64,000 nucleotides of DNA, taken from positions 150,938-214,937 of the forward strand of contig CAZMBI010000001.1 of assembly GCA_964564675.1 (NCBI GenBank), read 5' to 3'. The notes beneath the pieces are model-generated. The model did not search any database and was not told where the DNA came from. It saw nothing but the letters and a program-made list of their open reading frames with translations. Shown piece by piece: positions 41,586-51,345 of this stretch (its first letter is position 1; the number at the start of each line of letters is the position of its first letter). This DNA comes from CAZMBI01 sp964564675. GTDB taxonomy: Bacteria > Pseudomonadota > Alphaproteobacteria > Rickettsiales > UBA3002. Both the position numbers and the translations under genes were made by a program.

Positions 41586-42794
41586 ATGCGCGACGTGATC
41601 GTCATCGGCTCCGGCCTTATTGGCGCCGCCATGGCCATAGCACTGGCGCGGCTCGGCCTGCGCGTGGATGTGATTGACCGGGCGCCCACCGAAAGCCGCC
41701 TGCAGGCGCATTATGACGGCCGCACCTCGGCAGTGGCGCTGGGCTCCATGCGGGTGCTCTCGCATATCGGGGTCTGGCAGCGCGTCGGCGACAGCCAGCC
41801 GATTCAGGATATCCGCGTATGCGACGAAGGCGGCCGCTTTTATGTCCATTACGATCATACCAAAGCCGGCAACGAGCCGTTCGGTCATATCGTTGAAAAC
41901 CGCCTGCTGCGTCAGGCGCTGTATGAGGCAATGGACGAACAGGCAACCATCACCGTGCATCAGCCGGCGCGGGTGCAAACGATTGAACCGGATAGCGGAG
42001 CCGTCACCGCCACCCTCGACAACGGCGACGCATTACGCGCTTCGCTGGTATTGGTGGCGGATGGCAAATATTCGCAAACACGCGATATGCTCGGGATTGA
42101 CGCCAATGTCTTCGAATACGGCCAGACCGCTATTGTCTGCACGATCGCACACAGCAAGCCGCATCACGGCCTGGCGGTGGAACAATTCATGCCCGCCGGC
42201 CCGTTTGCCCTGTTGCCGATGACGGGCGATCGCACCAATATCGTATGGACCGAGCGCAACGCCATGGCCGCGCGTATGCTGGAGCTGGATGATGCGGCAT
42301 TTCTGGAGGAAGTGCGCCGGCGCGTCGGCGACTATCTGGGCAAGATCAGCCTGTACGGCCCCCGCTATTCCTACCCGCTGACGCTGGTCCATGCCCGGCA
42401 ATATGCCGCCCAGCGGCTGGCGCTGATCGGCGATGCCGCCCACGGCATTCACCCCATCGCTGGCCAGGGGGCCAATCTGGGCTTTCGCGATGTCGCCGTA
42501 TTCACCGAGCTGCTGCAACAACAGGCCCGGCTCGGGCTGGATATCGGCGCCGCCGATGTGCTGGCGCATTATCAGCAATGGCGGCGCTTCGATACGCTGA
42601 GCATGACCAGCGTAACCGACGCGCTTAACCGGTTGTTCTCCAATAGCAATCCCGTGCTCAGGCTGGCCCGAGACGCCGGGCTGGGTATGGTTGAGCACAT
42701 GCCCACCACCAAACGTTTTCTGATGCATCACGCGATGGGCCTGGTCGGCGACCTGCCCGCCATGATGCAGGATCCCCATACACAAGCCGCCTGA
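41586..42794 (+). CDS. UbiH/UbiF-family FAD-dependent hydroxylase
   Basis: A 402-residue flavin monooxygenase of the ubiquinone-ring hydroxylase type. N-terminal FAD site VIVIGSGLIGAAMAIALARLGL, the second FAD motif RLALIGDAAHGIHPIAGQGANLGFRDVA, and the intermediate substrate segment are visible. The position on the ring (UbiH, UbiF, UbiI or UbiL type) cannot be told from sequence reading. The ATG at 41586 follows GAGGGG. It begins 53 bp after ccmH and ends 4 bp before the GT2 gene. Confidence 0.87.
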   Translation: MRDVIVIGSGLIGAAMAIALARLGLRVDVIDRAPTESRLQAHYDGRTSAVALGSMRVLSHIGVWQRVGDSQPIQDIRVCDEGGRFYVHYDHTKAGNEPFGHIVENRLLRQALYEAMDEQATITVHQPARVQTIEPDSGAVTATLDNGDALRASLVLVADGKYSQTRDMLGIDANVFEYGQTAIVCTIAHSKPHHGLAVEQFMPAGPFALLPMTGDRTNIVWTERNAMAARMLELDDAAFLEEVRRRVGDYLGKISLYGPRYSYPLTLVHARQYAAQRLALIGDAAHGIHPIAGQGANLGFRDVAVFTELLQQQARLGLDIGAADVLAHYQQWRRFDTLSMTSVTDALNRLFSNSNPVLRLARDAGLGMVEHMPTTKRFLMHHAMGLVGDLPAMMQDPHTQAA

Positions 42795-42798
42795 TGTC

Positions 42799-43746
42799 AT
42801 GACCGCACCGCTGCTCAGTATTGTCGTTCCGGTCTATAATGAAGAGCAATCGCTGCCGCTGTTTTTTGACGCGCTCATACCGATTCTCGACGGCATCGAC
42901 ATCCACTGGGAAATCATCTGCGTGGATGACGGCAGCCGCGACGGAACCGCCGCCCTGGTGCGCGCACGGCACGCGCAGGATGCACGCATTAAACTGGTCA
43001 GTTTCTCGCGCAATTTCGGCAAAGAAGCCGCTCTGACCGCGGGCATTGCGCACAGCGCCGGTCAGGCGGTGATTCCCATTGATGCCGATTTACAGGATCC
43101 GCCGGAGCTGATCCCGGAGATGGTGGCCAAATGGCGCGAAGGCTATCAGGTGGTGCTGGCAACACGGCGCTTCCGGCGGGGTGACAGCCTTCTCAAGAAA
43201 TATACCGCTCTTAGCTTTTATTGGGTGATTGGCGGCCTGTCGCATAATAATATCCCGAAAAATACCGGCGATTTCCGCCTGATGGACCGCGCGGCGGTGG
43301 ATGCGCTCAATCAATTGCCCGAGCGCACCCGTTTTATGAAAGGCCTGTTGTCGTGGGTCGGATTCAGGACCACACAGATTTTTTATGACCGCGCCGACCG
43401 CGCCGCCGGCAATTCGCGCTTTAATTTCTTTTCCCTGTGGCGGCTGGCGCTGGATGGTGTGTTTTCCTTTTCCACCCTGCCGCTGCAAATCTGGACGTAT
43501 CTGGGCGCCGGGATTTCGTTCCTGTCGTTTTTATATGCCTCCTTTTTGATCATGCGCACACTCATCAGCGGCAGCGACGTGCCCGGCTATGCCTCGCTGA
43601 TGGTGGCGGTGCTGTTTATCGGCGGCATTCAGCTTATAAGCCTTGGAATTATCGGCGAATATGTTGGCAGGATTTACCGTGAGGTGAAACGCCGCCCGCT
43701 TTATCTGGTACAGGAAGCACTTGGGATAAAACAAACCGATGTTTGA
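42799..43746 (+). CDS. GtrB-like polyprenyl-phosphate glycosyltransferase (GT2)
   Basis: A 315-residue GT2 enzyme with two C-terminal membrane helices (about residues 232-255 and 268-290), the arrangement of GtrB/ArnC-type enzymes that load a sugar on undecaprenyl phosphate. Motifs: PVYNEEQSLP, VDDGSRDGT, the DADLQDPPELIPEM catalytic/metal segment, and FSRNFGKEAALTAG. The recipient in this organism is unknown. It is in line with the hydroxylase and trkH genes (8-bp overlap with trkH). Confidence 0.9.
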   Translation: MTAPLLSIVVPVYNEEQSLPLFFDALIPILDGIDIHWEIICVDDGSRDGTAALVRARHAQDARIKLVSFSRNFGKEAALTAGIAHSAGQAVIPIDADLQDPPELIPEMVAKWREGYQVVLATRRFRRGDSLLKKYTALSFYWVIGGLSHNNIPKNTGDFRLMDRAAVDALNQLPERTRFMKGLLSWVGFRTTQIFYDRADRAAGNSRFNFFSLWRLALDGVFSFSTLPLQIWTYLGAGISFLSFLYASFLIMRTLISGSDVPGYASLMVAVLFIGGIQLISLGIIGEYVGRIYREVKRRPLYLVQEALGIKQTDV

Positions 43747-45187
43747 TATGCGGCCCATATTACTCGCCAACGGCATCCTGCTGGGGTTGCTGTCGGTGGT
43801 GATGCTGATTCCGATGACGCTGGATCTGATCATTAACAGTCCGGACTGGCTGGTATTTGCCGAATCCGCTTTCATCACAGCCTTTGTCGGCGGGATTCTG
43901 TTTTTCTCAAACCGTGGCTATAAAGGCAGCTTCGGCCTGCGTCAGGCGTTCTTATTTACTTCCACCAGCTATGTGATTGTCAGCAGCTTCGCCGCCCTGC
44001 CGTTTTATATCGGCGATTTCGACATGCGCCCGGTGGATGCGTTTTTTGAGGCCACGTCCGGAATCACCACCACCGGCTCGACGGTGATGGTCGGACTCGA
44101 TCACCTGCCGCCGGGCTTATTGCTCTGGCGCTCGCTGCTGCAGGCCATCGGCGGCGTGGGGATCGTGGTGCTGGGCCTTGCCATTCTGCCGCTGCTGCAA
44201 ATCGGCGGCATGCAGCTGTTCCGCACCGAGTCTTCCGACACCGGCGAAAAAATCCTGCCGCGGGTGACGCAGATTTCCTCGGTTATCTCGCTGGTGTTCC
44301 TGTGCCTGACGCTGCTTTGCGCGCTGGCTTACTACTGGGCGGGGATGAACGGCTTCGACGCGGTAAACCATGCCATGACCACCATTGCCACCAGCGGCTT
44401 TTCCACGCATGACGAATCGTTCGGGTTTTACACACAGCCCGCGATTTTATGGGCCGCCGCATTTTTTATGGTGCTCAGCGCCTGCCCGATGATCCTTTAT
44501 TATCAGATGGTTCGCGGCAAACCGCTGGCTTTATGGCAAAGCTCGCAGGTGCGCTGGTTCATCAGCACCATCATTCTGGCCATCATCATTCTGACCAGCT
44601 GGATGGTGATCGAACGCGAGACCCCCTTACATGAAGCCATCCGCCATGTCAGCTTCAATGTCATCTCGATTATCACCACCACCGGCTACTCATCGGAAAA
44701 TTACGGTGGCTGGGGAAGTTTCGCGGTATGCTTGTTTTTTATGCTGTCCGTAGTCGGCGGTTGCACCGGCTCCACGGCCGGCGGCATCAAGATTTTCCGC
44801 TTCCAGATTTTATACCAAACCGCCAACGCCCAGGTGAACCGGCTGATCCATCCGCATGGGGTTTTTGTCCCGCGTTATAACCAAAAACCCATTTCCGACT
44901 CGGTGGCCACTTCGGTAACCACGTTTATCATCTTGTTCGGGCTCAGCTTTACCATTCTGGCGCTGCTGCTCTCGCTTTACGGACTGGATTTTCTCACCTC
45001 CATGAGCGCCGCGGCGCAGGCGCTGGCCAATGTCGGGCCCGGGCTGGGCAAGATCATCGGTCCTACGGGGAATTATAATACCCTGCCCGACGGCGCCAAA
45101 TGGCTGCTCTCGCTGGCGATGATTATGGGCCGGCTGGAATTATTGACGGTGCTGATTCTATTGTCGCGGCATTTCTGGCGCGATTGA
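43739..45187 (+). CDS. trkH: Trk/Ktr-type potassium uptake protein TrkH
   Basis: A 482-residue potassium-translocating membrane protein with repeated M1-P-M2 units. Selectivity-filter-like segments are visible as ATSGITTTGSTVM, TIATSGFSTHD, ITTTGYSSENY and ANVGPGLG. A regulatory TrkA subunit is not in the window. It starts inside the end of the GT2 gene. It lies just before the exopolysaccharide cluster, which runs in the other direction. Confidence 0.95.
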   Translation: MFDMRPILLANGILLGLLSVVMLIPMTLDLIINSPDWLVFAESAFITAFVGGILFFSNRGYKGSFGLRQAFLFTSTSYVIVSSFAALPFYIGDFDMRPVDAFFEATSGITTTGSTVMVGLDHLPPGLLLWRSLLQAIGGVGIVVLGLAILPLLQIGGMQLFRTESSDTGEKILPRVTQISSVISLVFLCLTLLCALAYYWAGMNGFDAVNHAMTTIATSGFSTHDESFGFYTQPAILWAAAFFMVLSACPMILYYQMVRGKPLALWQSSQVRWFISTIILAIIILTSWMVIERETPLHEAIRHVSFNVISIITTTGYSSENYGGWGSFAVCLFFMLSVVGGCTGSTAGGIKIFRFQILYQTANAQVNRLIHPHGVFVPRYNQKPISDSVATSVTTFIILFGLSFTILALLLSLYGLDFLTSMSAAAQALANVGPGLGKIIGPTGNYNTLPDGAKWLLSLAMIMGRLELLTVLILLSRHFWRD

Positions 45188-45204
45188 CCCTATGGCCTGC
45201 GCCG

Positions 45205-47289
45205 CTACGCAGTAAACGCTGGGCTATGCACCTTATTTAACACGATTTTGGGATAGCTGCTGGTGAAGGTACGGATGGCCTCAACCGTCTGGCGCAGCTT
45301 ACGCTTAGCGGTTTTGGCCCATTCCGTCAAGATAATCACATGGTCCACCTGCGAGGCGAGCACTTCCGCATCGGAAGAACGTTCCACCGGCGAGGCATCG
45401 ATAATAATAAAATCATACTGATCTTTTAAATTATTCAATACGTTCGGGAAATGATCGGAAAACAGCATGTCGGTTGATATATTGGCATATTCATGAAACG
45501 ACATGACGGATACGCCGGTTTGCTCGTTGGTGCGAATCGGCGGCGTGGCTTTGAGTGCCTCCACCATATTCTGACTGGTGGCCGCCGGTTTGGGCGGATA
45601 ATCCGGCACCGCCTCGATGGTGGTGGCGTTAAGCGAATCGGTATCCAGAATAATCACCCGCTTGCCGATGCCGTGCAGATACGTCGCCAGCGCCACCGCC
45701 ACCGAAGATTTGCCCTCTCCCGGCTCGCTGGAAGTCACCAGCAACGCCTGCGGATGGTTGGTTTTGCCCAGATGCAGATACATCCGGCGGATTTCACGCA
45801 CATACACCGAATTACGATTATTGTAAAACTCCAGACTGGGATCCTTTACCCGGGGCAGGCTGGCAATCACACGCAGTTTGAGAATATTAAGGATATATTC
45901 GCGGTTATTGATTTTACCCGCGAACAGATCATGTAGCAGCACGATGATAGCGGACACAATGCCCGATGCCACGGCTGCGGCCATCGCAAGCAATGTGCGC
46001 CGGGGCCCGACCGGCTCAATCGGCACATCGGACAGCGACATAATCCGGGCGTTATTTTTGGGCAGCTCAATCTGCGCCTTGATCTCACCGAAACGCGCCA
46101 GAAAACTGTCGAGCAGCTTTTCACTAGCGGCTTCCTCCAGCAGCAGACTCTGCAGGTCCACCCCTTTGTCTTCCAGCTGCGCGGCCTCTGTCTTCAGATC
46201 ATCCAGCCTGTCGCTCAACAGCGCCTCGCGTTGTTTAACCGCCGCCAGTTGATTTTCCACCGAACCGCGGATATTCTGTGACTCACGACGGATATCGGCG
46301 GCGATTTGCTGCGAACGGCGCCAGGACTCAATGTAGGCCGGGTGGTTGGGCCCGTATTGCGTGCGCAGCGATTGTAACTCCTGCTCGACCTGACTTTGCT
46401 CAGCTTTCAACTCCTGAATCAGGCGGGAATCCATCAAGGCCTGCAGCCCGTCACCGGTTTCGTTGCGCAGGGCATTGGCCTGGGCTTCCAGCTCCGCCCG
46501 CCGCCCCTGCACCAGAGTGAGATCCGCAGCCGTATCAGAAATTTGCTGATAGAGCAGCTCTTCGGTGTCGCGGCCTTTGACCATTTGACTTTCCTCACGG
46601 AATCGCTGCACGGCCTGCGATTTGCGGCTGCTCTCCTCACGCAGTTGCAGAATCTGGTCATAGATCCACTCATTCAGCCGGACGATATCCTGCCGCTTTT
46701 GCTCTTTTTGATAGGTGACAAATGCTTTCGCGTGGGTATTGGCCACCAGCGAGACAAATTCCGGATCAGTCGAGCGATAAGCAATGTTGATCACATGGGA
46801 ACGTCCATCAAGCGATACATCAAAATCATTTGACAGATTATTGATTATCAACATTCTTTTTTCATATGAGAGACGGTCAAACGGGTTGCCGCCAGCCTCA
46901 ATGGGCTCGCCGTCAGGATAAATGCCAAGCTGCAGGCGATCATCCGCATCGTAATGTAAGCGCAGCGCGCGCGCAGTCTTGCGGACGATTTCGGTCGAAG
47001 TAATTAATTTGATCTGGGTTTCCAGCGTGGCGAAATCAATTTTATCCCGCGCCTTGGTGTCGATATAATTCCCGACATTAAAGTCATGATTTTGAAGCAG
47101 GATCGTGGATTTGGCTTCATACACTTTCGGCTTGCTCGCGATCCAGATCAGCATCGGCACGAAGACAATCAGCGCCAGCCCGACCAGCAAATAGCGCTGC
47201 GCCCATAAAATATGCAGCAAATACAGCAGGTCAAAGCTGAGCACGCCATCTTCGCCGGCGGGCCTTGCGTGTCTATCCTGTTCGTTCAT
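45205..47289 (-). CDS. Polysaccharide co-polymerase / tyrosine-kinase-like protein (Wzz + Wzc-type ATPase)
   Basis: A 694-residue inner-membrane protein. The N-terminal Wzz domain has a membrane helix near residues 28-46, and a coiled-coil periplasmic region (LRTQYGPNHPAYIES region to about residue 420) leads to the second helix at about residue 446. The cytoplasmic ATPase part has Walker A SEPGEGKSSVAVALA, Walker A' VIILDTDS and Walker B FIIIDASPV. The Tyr-rich C-terminal tail on which Wzc-type kinases autophosphorylate is absent; the protein ends KIVLNKVHSPAFTA. It probably controls chain length of the exopolysaccharide without the Tyr-tail switch. The ATG at 47289 has GAGGTGAG upstream. 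galU ends 38 bp before. Confidence 0.88.
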   Translation of the reverse strand: MNEQDRHARPAGEDGVLSFDLLYLLHILWAQRYLLVGLALIVFVPMLIWIASKPKVYEAKSTILLQNHDFNVGNYIDTKARDKIDFATLETQIKLITSTEIVRKTARALRLHYDADDRLQLGIYPDGEPIEAGGNPFDRLSYEKRMLIINNLSNDFDVSLDGRSHVINIAYRSTDPEFVSLVANTHAKAFVTYQKEQKRQDIVRLNEWIYDQILQLREESSRKSQAVQRFREESQMVKGRDTEELLYQQISDTAADLTLVQGRRAELEAQANALRNETGDGLQALMDSRLIQELKAEQSQVEQELQSLRTQYGPNHPAYIESWRRSQQIAADIRRESQNIRGSVENQLAAVKQREALLSDRLDDLKTEAAQLEDKGVDLQSLLLEEAASEKLLDSFLARFGEIKAQIELPKNNARIMSLSDVPIEPVGPRRTLLAMAAAVASGIVSAIIVLLHDLFAGKINNREYILNILKLRVIASLPRVKDPSLEFYNNRNSVYVREIRRMYLHLGKTNHPQALLVTSSEPGEGKSSVAVALATYLHGIGKRVIILDTDSLNATTIEAVPDYPPKPAATSQNMVEALKATPPIRTNEQTGVSVMSFHEYANISTDMLFSDHFPNVLNNLKDQYDFIIIDASPVERSSDAEVLASQVDHVIILTEWAKTAKRKLRQTVEAIRTFTSSYPKIVLNKVHSPAFTA

Positions 47290-47326
47290 CTGTGTTCTCA
47301 CCTCGCGGCAGACCTTAGATATCAGA

Positions 47327-48229
47327 TTAAGTGCCGACTTTATCCCTAAGATTTTGCATGAAATAAGGCTCAAGCTGCGCCCGCACGCGCGCACCCAGCC
47401 CTTCATCCGCCTCGGCCAGCGCAAAAGCCACATTCGCCTCAATATAGCCGACCCGTTCGCCGCAATCATAGCGCACCCCGTCGAACCGGTAGCCGTAAAA
47501 GGCGACACGTTCGATCATCTCGCTCATGGCGTCGGTGAGTTGAATCTCGCCGCCGGAGCCGGTTTGCTGGCGCTCAAGCTGCTCGAAAATCGTAGGCTGC
47601 AGAATGTAGCGCCCGATGATCGACAAGGTCGAGGGCGCGGTTTCCGGCTTGGGTTTTTCCACCAGCCCGCGCGCGGTGACAATCTGCCCATGCGCCTCCG
47701 CGACATCCAGAATGCCGTATTTATGCGTCTGATCTTTCGGCACATCCATAATTGCCGCCATATTGCCCGGCGCGCGATCATATTGATCCACCATCTGTTT
47801 CAGGCATGGCACCTCATGCAATACCAGATCATCGGGCAGAATAACCGCAAATGGCTCGTTCCCGATCCAGTGGCGAGCGCACCACACGGCGTGCCCCAGC
47901 CCCTTGGGCTCCATCTGGCGGGCAAAGACGACATGGCCCGGATCGGGCAGCCAGTCGGTGACCAGCCCCAATTCGCGCTGCTTGTCCTTGGCGGTTAGGA
48001 GGCGCTCCAATTCATACGCATGGTCGAAATGATCGGCAATCGCATCTTTGTTGCGTGCCGAGACGAAAATAAATTCCTCGATACCGGCTGCGCGAGCCTC
48101 ATCATAAGCATAATGAATCAATGGCTTATCGACCACCGGCAGCATTTCTTTGGGCACCACTTTGGTAGCCGGTAAAAACCGCGTTCCCAGTCCACCGACC
48201 GGGAAGACCGCTTTGCGAATCGTCGCCAC
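47327..48229 (-). CDS. galU: UTP--glucose-1-phosphate uridylyltransferase
   Basis: A 300-residue nucleotidyltransferase that forms UDP-glucose. Signature AVFPVGGLGTRFLPATKVVPKEMLPVVDKPLI at the N-terminus, then PDDLVLHEVPCLKQM and EKPKPETAPS. The GTG start at 48229 is preceded by AGGAGGGG. It supplies UDP-glucose for the exopolysaccharide, with GalE upstream. A CtrA-type box lies in its promoter region. Confidence 0.95.
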   Translation of the reverse strand: MATIRKAVFPVGGLGTRFLPATKVVPKEMLPVVDKPLIHYAYDEARAAGIEEFIFVSARNKDAIADHFDHAYELERLLTAKDKQRELGLVTDWLPDPGHVVFARQMEPKGLGHAVWCARHWIGNEPFAVILPDDLVLHEVPCLKQMVDQYDRAPGNMAAIMDVPKDQTHKYGILDVAEAHGQIVTARGLVEKPKPETAPSTLSIIGRYILQPTIFEQLERQQTGSGGEIQLTDAMSEMIERVAFYGYRFDGVRYDCGERVGYIEANVAFALAEADEGLGARVRAQLEPYFMQNLRDKVGT

Positions 48230-48240
48230 AACCCCTCCTG

Positions 48241-48255
48241 TTAACTAAATTTTAA
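48241..48255. promoter_or_regulatory. CtrA-type box (TTAA-N7-TTAA)
   Basis: TTAA at 48241-48244 and 48252-48255 with 7 bp between, followed by C as in the extended consensus TTAA-N7-TTAAC. It is 12 bp upstream of the galU GTG start (minus strand). Confidence 0.5.
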
Positions 48256-48299
48256 CTTTTTATGCCACAACGCCGGATAAATGACAATGAAAAACCGCA

Positions 48300-49289
48300 T
48301 CAGCCCGCTGAACGTTCATTCAGTTGTCGCTCCCACGCCCAGGCATCCGCTATCATGGTGGACAGGTCCGAGCGTTCGGGTTTCCAGCCCAGTTGCCGCA
48401 TGGCGGCGCCATCAGCAATCAGCCTGTCCGGATCACCCGGCCGGCGCGGCTGCTCCGCCACTGCGATCGGGCGCCCGGTTACGGTTTTTGCCGCCTCGAT
48501 CACCTCACGCACCGAATACCCACGACCAGTGCCCAGATTATACGCACCATACGCCATTCTGCCCCGTAACGCCCGCAATAAAATCATATGCGCTTCCGCC
48601 AGGTCGCAGACATGGATATAGTCGCGAATGCATGTGCCGTCCGGCGTGGCATAATCCGTGCCAAACACCCTGATCGCCGACATCCGCCCCGAGGCCACGC
48701 GCAACACCAGCGGGATCAGATGCGTCTCCGGCTCGTGGCACTCGCCGATGCTGCCCCCCGGCTCAGCCCCGGCGGCGTTGAAATAGCGCAAGCAGCCATA
48801 GCGCAACCCGTAAGCAAGGTGATAGTCGTGCAAGAGTTCTTCTACCATACGCTTACCGCGCCCATACGGGTTGATCGGCCGCTGCGGATGGTCTTCGTTG
48901 ATCGGCACCTGCTGCGGATAGCCGAAAATCGCCGCCGTGGAGGAAAAGATAAACGGCCCGGTGTCATGGCCAATCATGGCATTTAGCAGCGTGATGGTGC
49001 GCGCGACATTGTTTTCATAATATTTGGCCGGCTCAACCACCGATTCACCGACCTGAATAAAGGAAGCAAAATGCATGACTCCGGCAAAGGCGCGGCGGCT
49101 GAATAAATCCGCCAGAAAAGCGGCATCGCCGCAATCCGCTTCCAGCAATTCAGCATTGCCGACCGCCTGCCGGCTGCCACCGCTCAAATTATCGAGCACC
49201 ACCGGCACAAACCCGTGATGCCGCAGGCACCGCACCATGTGCGAACCGATATAGCCGGCACCGCCGACCACTAATACATCCTGCGTCAC
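48300..49289 (-). CDS. galE: UDP-glucose 4-epimerase
   Basis: A 329-residue extended short-chain dehydrogenase that interconverts UDP-glucose and UDP-galactose. The NAD site GGAGYIGSHM, catalytic SSTAAIFG and YGRGKRMVEELL (Tyr/Lys pair), and substrate-binding IGECHEPETHLIPL are present. The GTG start at 49289 has AAGGGGGG upstream. Together with GalU it provides the precursors expected for a succinoglycan-like polymer of glucose and galactose. Confidence 0.94.
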   Translation of the reverse strand: MTQDVLVVGGAGYIGSHMVRCLRHHGFVPVVLDNLSGGSRQAVGNAELLEADCGDAAFLADLFSRRAFAGVMHFASFIQVGESVVEPAKYYENNVARTITLLNAMIGHDTGPFIFSSTAAIFGYPQQVPINEDHPQRPINPYGRGKRMVEELLHDYHLAYGLRYGCLRYFNAAGAEPGGSIGECHEPETHLIPLVLRVASGRMSAIRVFGTDYATPDGTCIRDYIHVCDLAEAHMILLRALRGRMAYGAYNLGTGRGYSVREVIEAAKTVTGRPIAVAEQPRRPGDPDRLIADGAAMRQLGWKPERSDLSTMIADAWAWERQLNERSAG

Positions 49290-49483
49290 CTGCCCCCCTT
49301 TTCGTTTGCGCTCATCCAGAGCCTGTTAACAGAAAGCATCATAGCGCACAATGGGCGAAACGGTGATAAGAAGGTGATGGCAACCGGCAAAACCCGGCAA
49401 ATCGTGCGTTGCAAACGGGATTCGCTTGCATCGTTTACTATCTTAATTGTATTTTAGAAAACATTTGTTAAAAACAAGGCGCT

Positions 49484-50764
49484 ATGAGACACCCTTCCAC
49501 GTTTCCGGCTTACTTGCTGTGCGGTGGCTGCTGTTTGCTGCTCAGCCAGGCGGCATGGGCCCAGGAGCCCGCGATTGACTGGCGGGAAGCCGAGTTGTCG
49601 GTGCTCACGCGCTATACCGATGCATTTGACCCGGTCCACTTGCGCAGCGGCAATTTTGTGATCTCCCCGAGCCTTACCAGCACCGCACGCTATAACGACA
49701 ATGTCTTTGCCAGCGAAGACGATGAAGCCGAAGACCTGCTGTGGATCAACACGCCGCGCCTCAATGTTAATTCGGATTTTGCCCGTCATGCGCTGGGGCT
49801 CGAGCTCAGCGCCAGCAGCGGCCAGTATGCCGACAATACGAACGAGAATTACCTCGATTATCGCAGCCGGCTTTCCGGCCGGCTGGATGCGACCGGCCAG
49901 ACCAGCATACCGCTCAGCCTGGAACATCGGCGTGATCACTTTCTGCGCGGCTCGCCGGATGATGTCAACGGCGACGAACCCACCGAGTTCGAACGCACCA
50001 TCGCCACCGCCGGCATTGACCATAATGGCCATACGCTTGAGCTCAGCGCCCGCAGCCGGCTGGAGGAAATCCGTTTTGATGATAATCTGGGCGTCGGCGG
50101 CGTGATCAACAATCAGGACCTAAACCGCAGCGAGTGGGATAACAGTCTGCGCCTGGGCATGGCGCGCGAGGCGCATGTGGCGCCTTTTATCTACGGCCGG
50201 CTTGAGGAAATCGATTATGACAGCCCGCTGAATGACGAGGGCTTTAACCGCGATGCCAGCGAAACCGAGTTCGGTCTTGGCAGCTATATCGATTATTCCG
50301 ATGTCACGCGCTTTTCGTTTTCTGCCGGCTATGTCCGGCGCCAGCATGATGATGCCCGCTTTGATGACGTCGAAGATTTTACCGTCTCGCTGGATATGAC
50401 ATGGGAGCCCTCCTCGACCCTGGCCATGACGCTGACCGGCGAGCGCCTGATTGAAGAGACCACCATCGGCACGCTGAGCTCGAGCGTGGACAGTCGCCTG
50501 GCCTTCTCCGGCCTGTATGAAATCGCCCCCAACCTGCAACTCAGCCCGCGCCTGGAATATCGCGAAAAAGACTATACGGGCAGCACAGATGCCACGACCC
50601 TTGACATCTATCAGGCCAATCTGACGCTGAATTATAAAATGACCGGCAATATCTGGGCCTTACTGGCCTATGATTATCGTGAGCAAAAGGAAGCGGTTGA
50701 ATCGCCGCTGTTTAGCGGTTATACCCAAAATCTAGTCAGTTTATCGGTCCAATTCCAACTGTGA
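49484..50764 (+). CDS. Outer-membrane beta-barrel protein of the polysaccharide cluster (BBP2_2-like)
   Basis: A 426-residue protein with a signal peptide (cleavage near AWA/Q, residue 26). The body is alternating beta-strand sequence (for example ISPSLTSTARYNDNVFA, LRLGMAREAHVAPFIYGRLEE, and the closing NLVSLSVQFQL with C-terminal Leu). The N-terminal PSLTSTARYNDNVFAS motif resembles the putative beta-barrel porin 2 family found in exopolysaccharide loci. It starts the plus-strand half of the cluster and overlaps the next gene at its stop codon. Probable role in polymer secretion or anchoring, inferred from location. Confidence 0.78.
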   Translation: MRHPSTFPAYLLCGGCCLLLSQAAWAQEPAIDWREAELSVLTRYTDAFDPVHLRSGNFVISPSLTSTARYNDNVFASEDDEAEDLLWINTPRLNVNSDFARHALGLELSASSGQYADNTNENYLDYRSRLSGRLDATGQTSIPLSLEHRRDHFLRGSPDDVNGDEPTEFERTIATAGIDHNGHTLELSARSRLEEIRFDDNLGVGGVINNQDLNRSEWDNSLRLGMAREAHVAPFIYGRLEEIDYDSPLNDEGFNRDASETEFGLGSYIDYSDVTRFSFSAGYVRRQHDDARFDDVEDFTVSLDMTWEPSSTLAMTLTGERLIEETTIGTLSSSVDSRLAFSGLYEIAPNLQLSPRLEYREKDYTGSTDATTLDIYQANLTLNYKMTGNIWALLAYDYREQKEAVESPLFSGYTQNLVSLSVQFQL

Positions 50765-51336
50765 GCGCTCCTATGGTTTTCCCTCTTACCCGTCTTGCCC
50801 GTTTTAGCACCCTGCTTTTGCCCTGCCTGCTAATCGCCTGCGGACCGCGTTACGGGGATTCCATCGCGGAGGAAACCGGCCCCTATCAACTGGGCACCGG
50901 CGATGAACTGCGCATCACGATTTTCGAACAGCCGGATATGTCCGGCGAATTCACAGTGGATGAACGCGGCGAGTTGGCTCTGCCGCTGATTGAGCGGGTT
51001 AATGCCAATGGCCTCACCGTTGTTGAACTGGAAAACATGATCCGCGACGCCCTGCATCCGCAATATCTGCGCAATCCCCGGGTAAATGCGGAAGTGATCA
51101 CCCATCGCGATGTCTATGTGCTGGGCGAAGTGCGCGATCCGGGCAATTATGAATATGTGCCCAATATGAGCGTGCTGGAGGCGGTGGCAACTGCCGGCGG
51201 CCATACCTATCGCGCCGATGAAGACAGTGCCGAGCTTATACGCCGGGAGGGTGATAAGCGGCAATTGATGACGGTGCCAGCCACTGCCCTTATCCGCCCC
51301 GGCGATACGGTGATTATCCAGCGCCGCGTGTTCTAG
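50761..51336 (+). CDS. Polysaccharide export lipoprotein (Wza/ExoF-like)
   Basis: A 191-residue periplasmic/outer-membrane protein of the polysaccharide export family. The signal peptide ends in lipobox LIAC. The polysaccharide-export domain runs from YQLGTGDELRITIFEQPDMSGEFTVDERGELALPLIERV to about residue 105. One SLBB domain follows (VYVLGEVRDPGNYEYVPNMSVLEAVATAGG). It is shorter than enteric Wza (about 380). The GTG at 50761 overlaps the upstream stop codon (coupled translation); ATG at 50773 is another option. Confidence 0.88.
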   Translation: MSAPMVFPLTRLARFSTLLLPCLLIACGPRYGDSIAEETGPYQLGTGDELRITIFEQPDMSGEFTVDERGELALPLIERVNANGLTVVELENMIRDALHPQYLRNPRVNAEVITHRDVYVLGEVRDPGNYEYVPNMSVLEAVATAGGHTYRADEDSAELIRREGDKRQLMTVPATALIRPGDTVIIQRRVF

Positions 51337-51345
51337 CGCGCCATT

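Noticed and set aside
49433..49448. Near-match to a CtrA box (TTAA-N7-TTAG) upstream of the barrel-protein gene
   Set aside because: One mismatch in the second half-site in AT-rich DNA; listed only exact matches.
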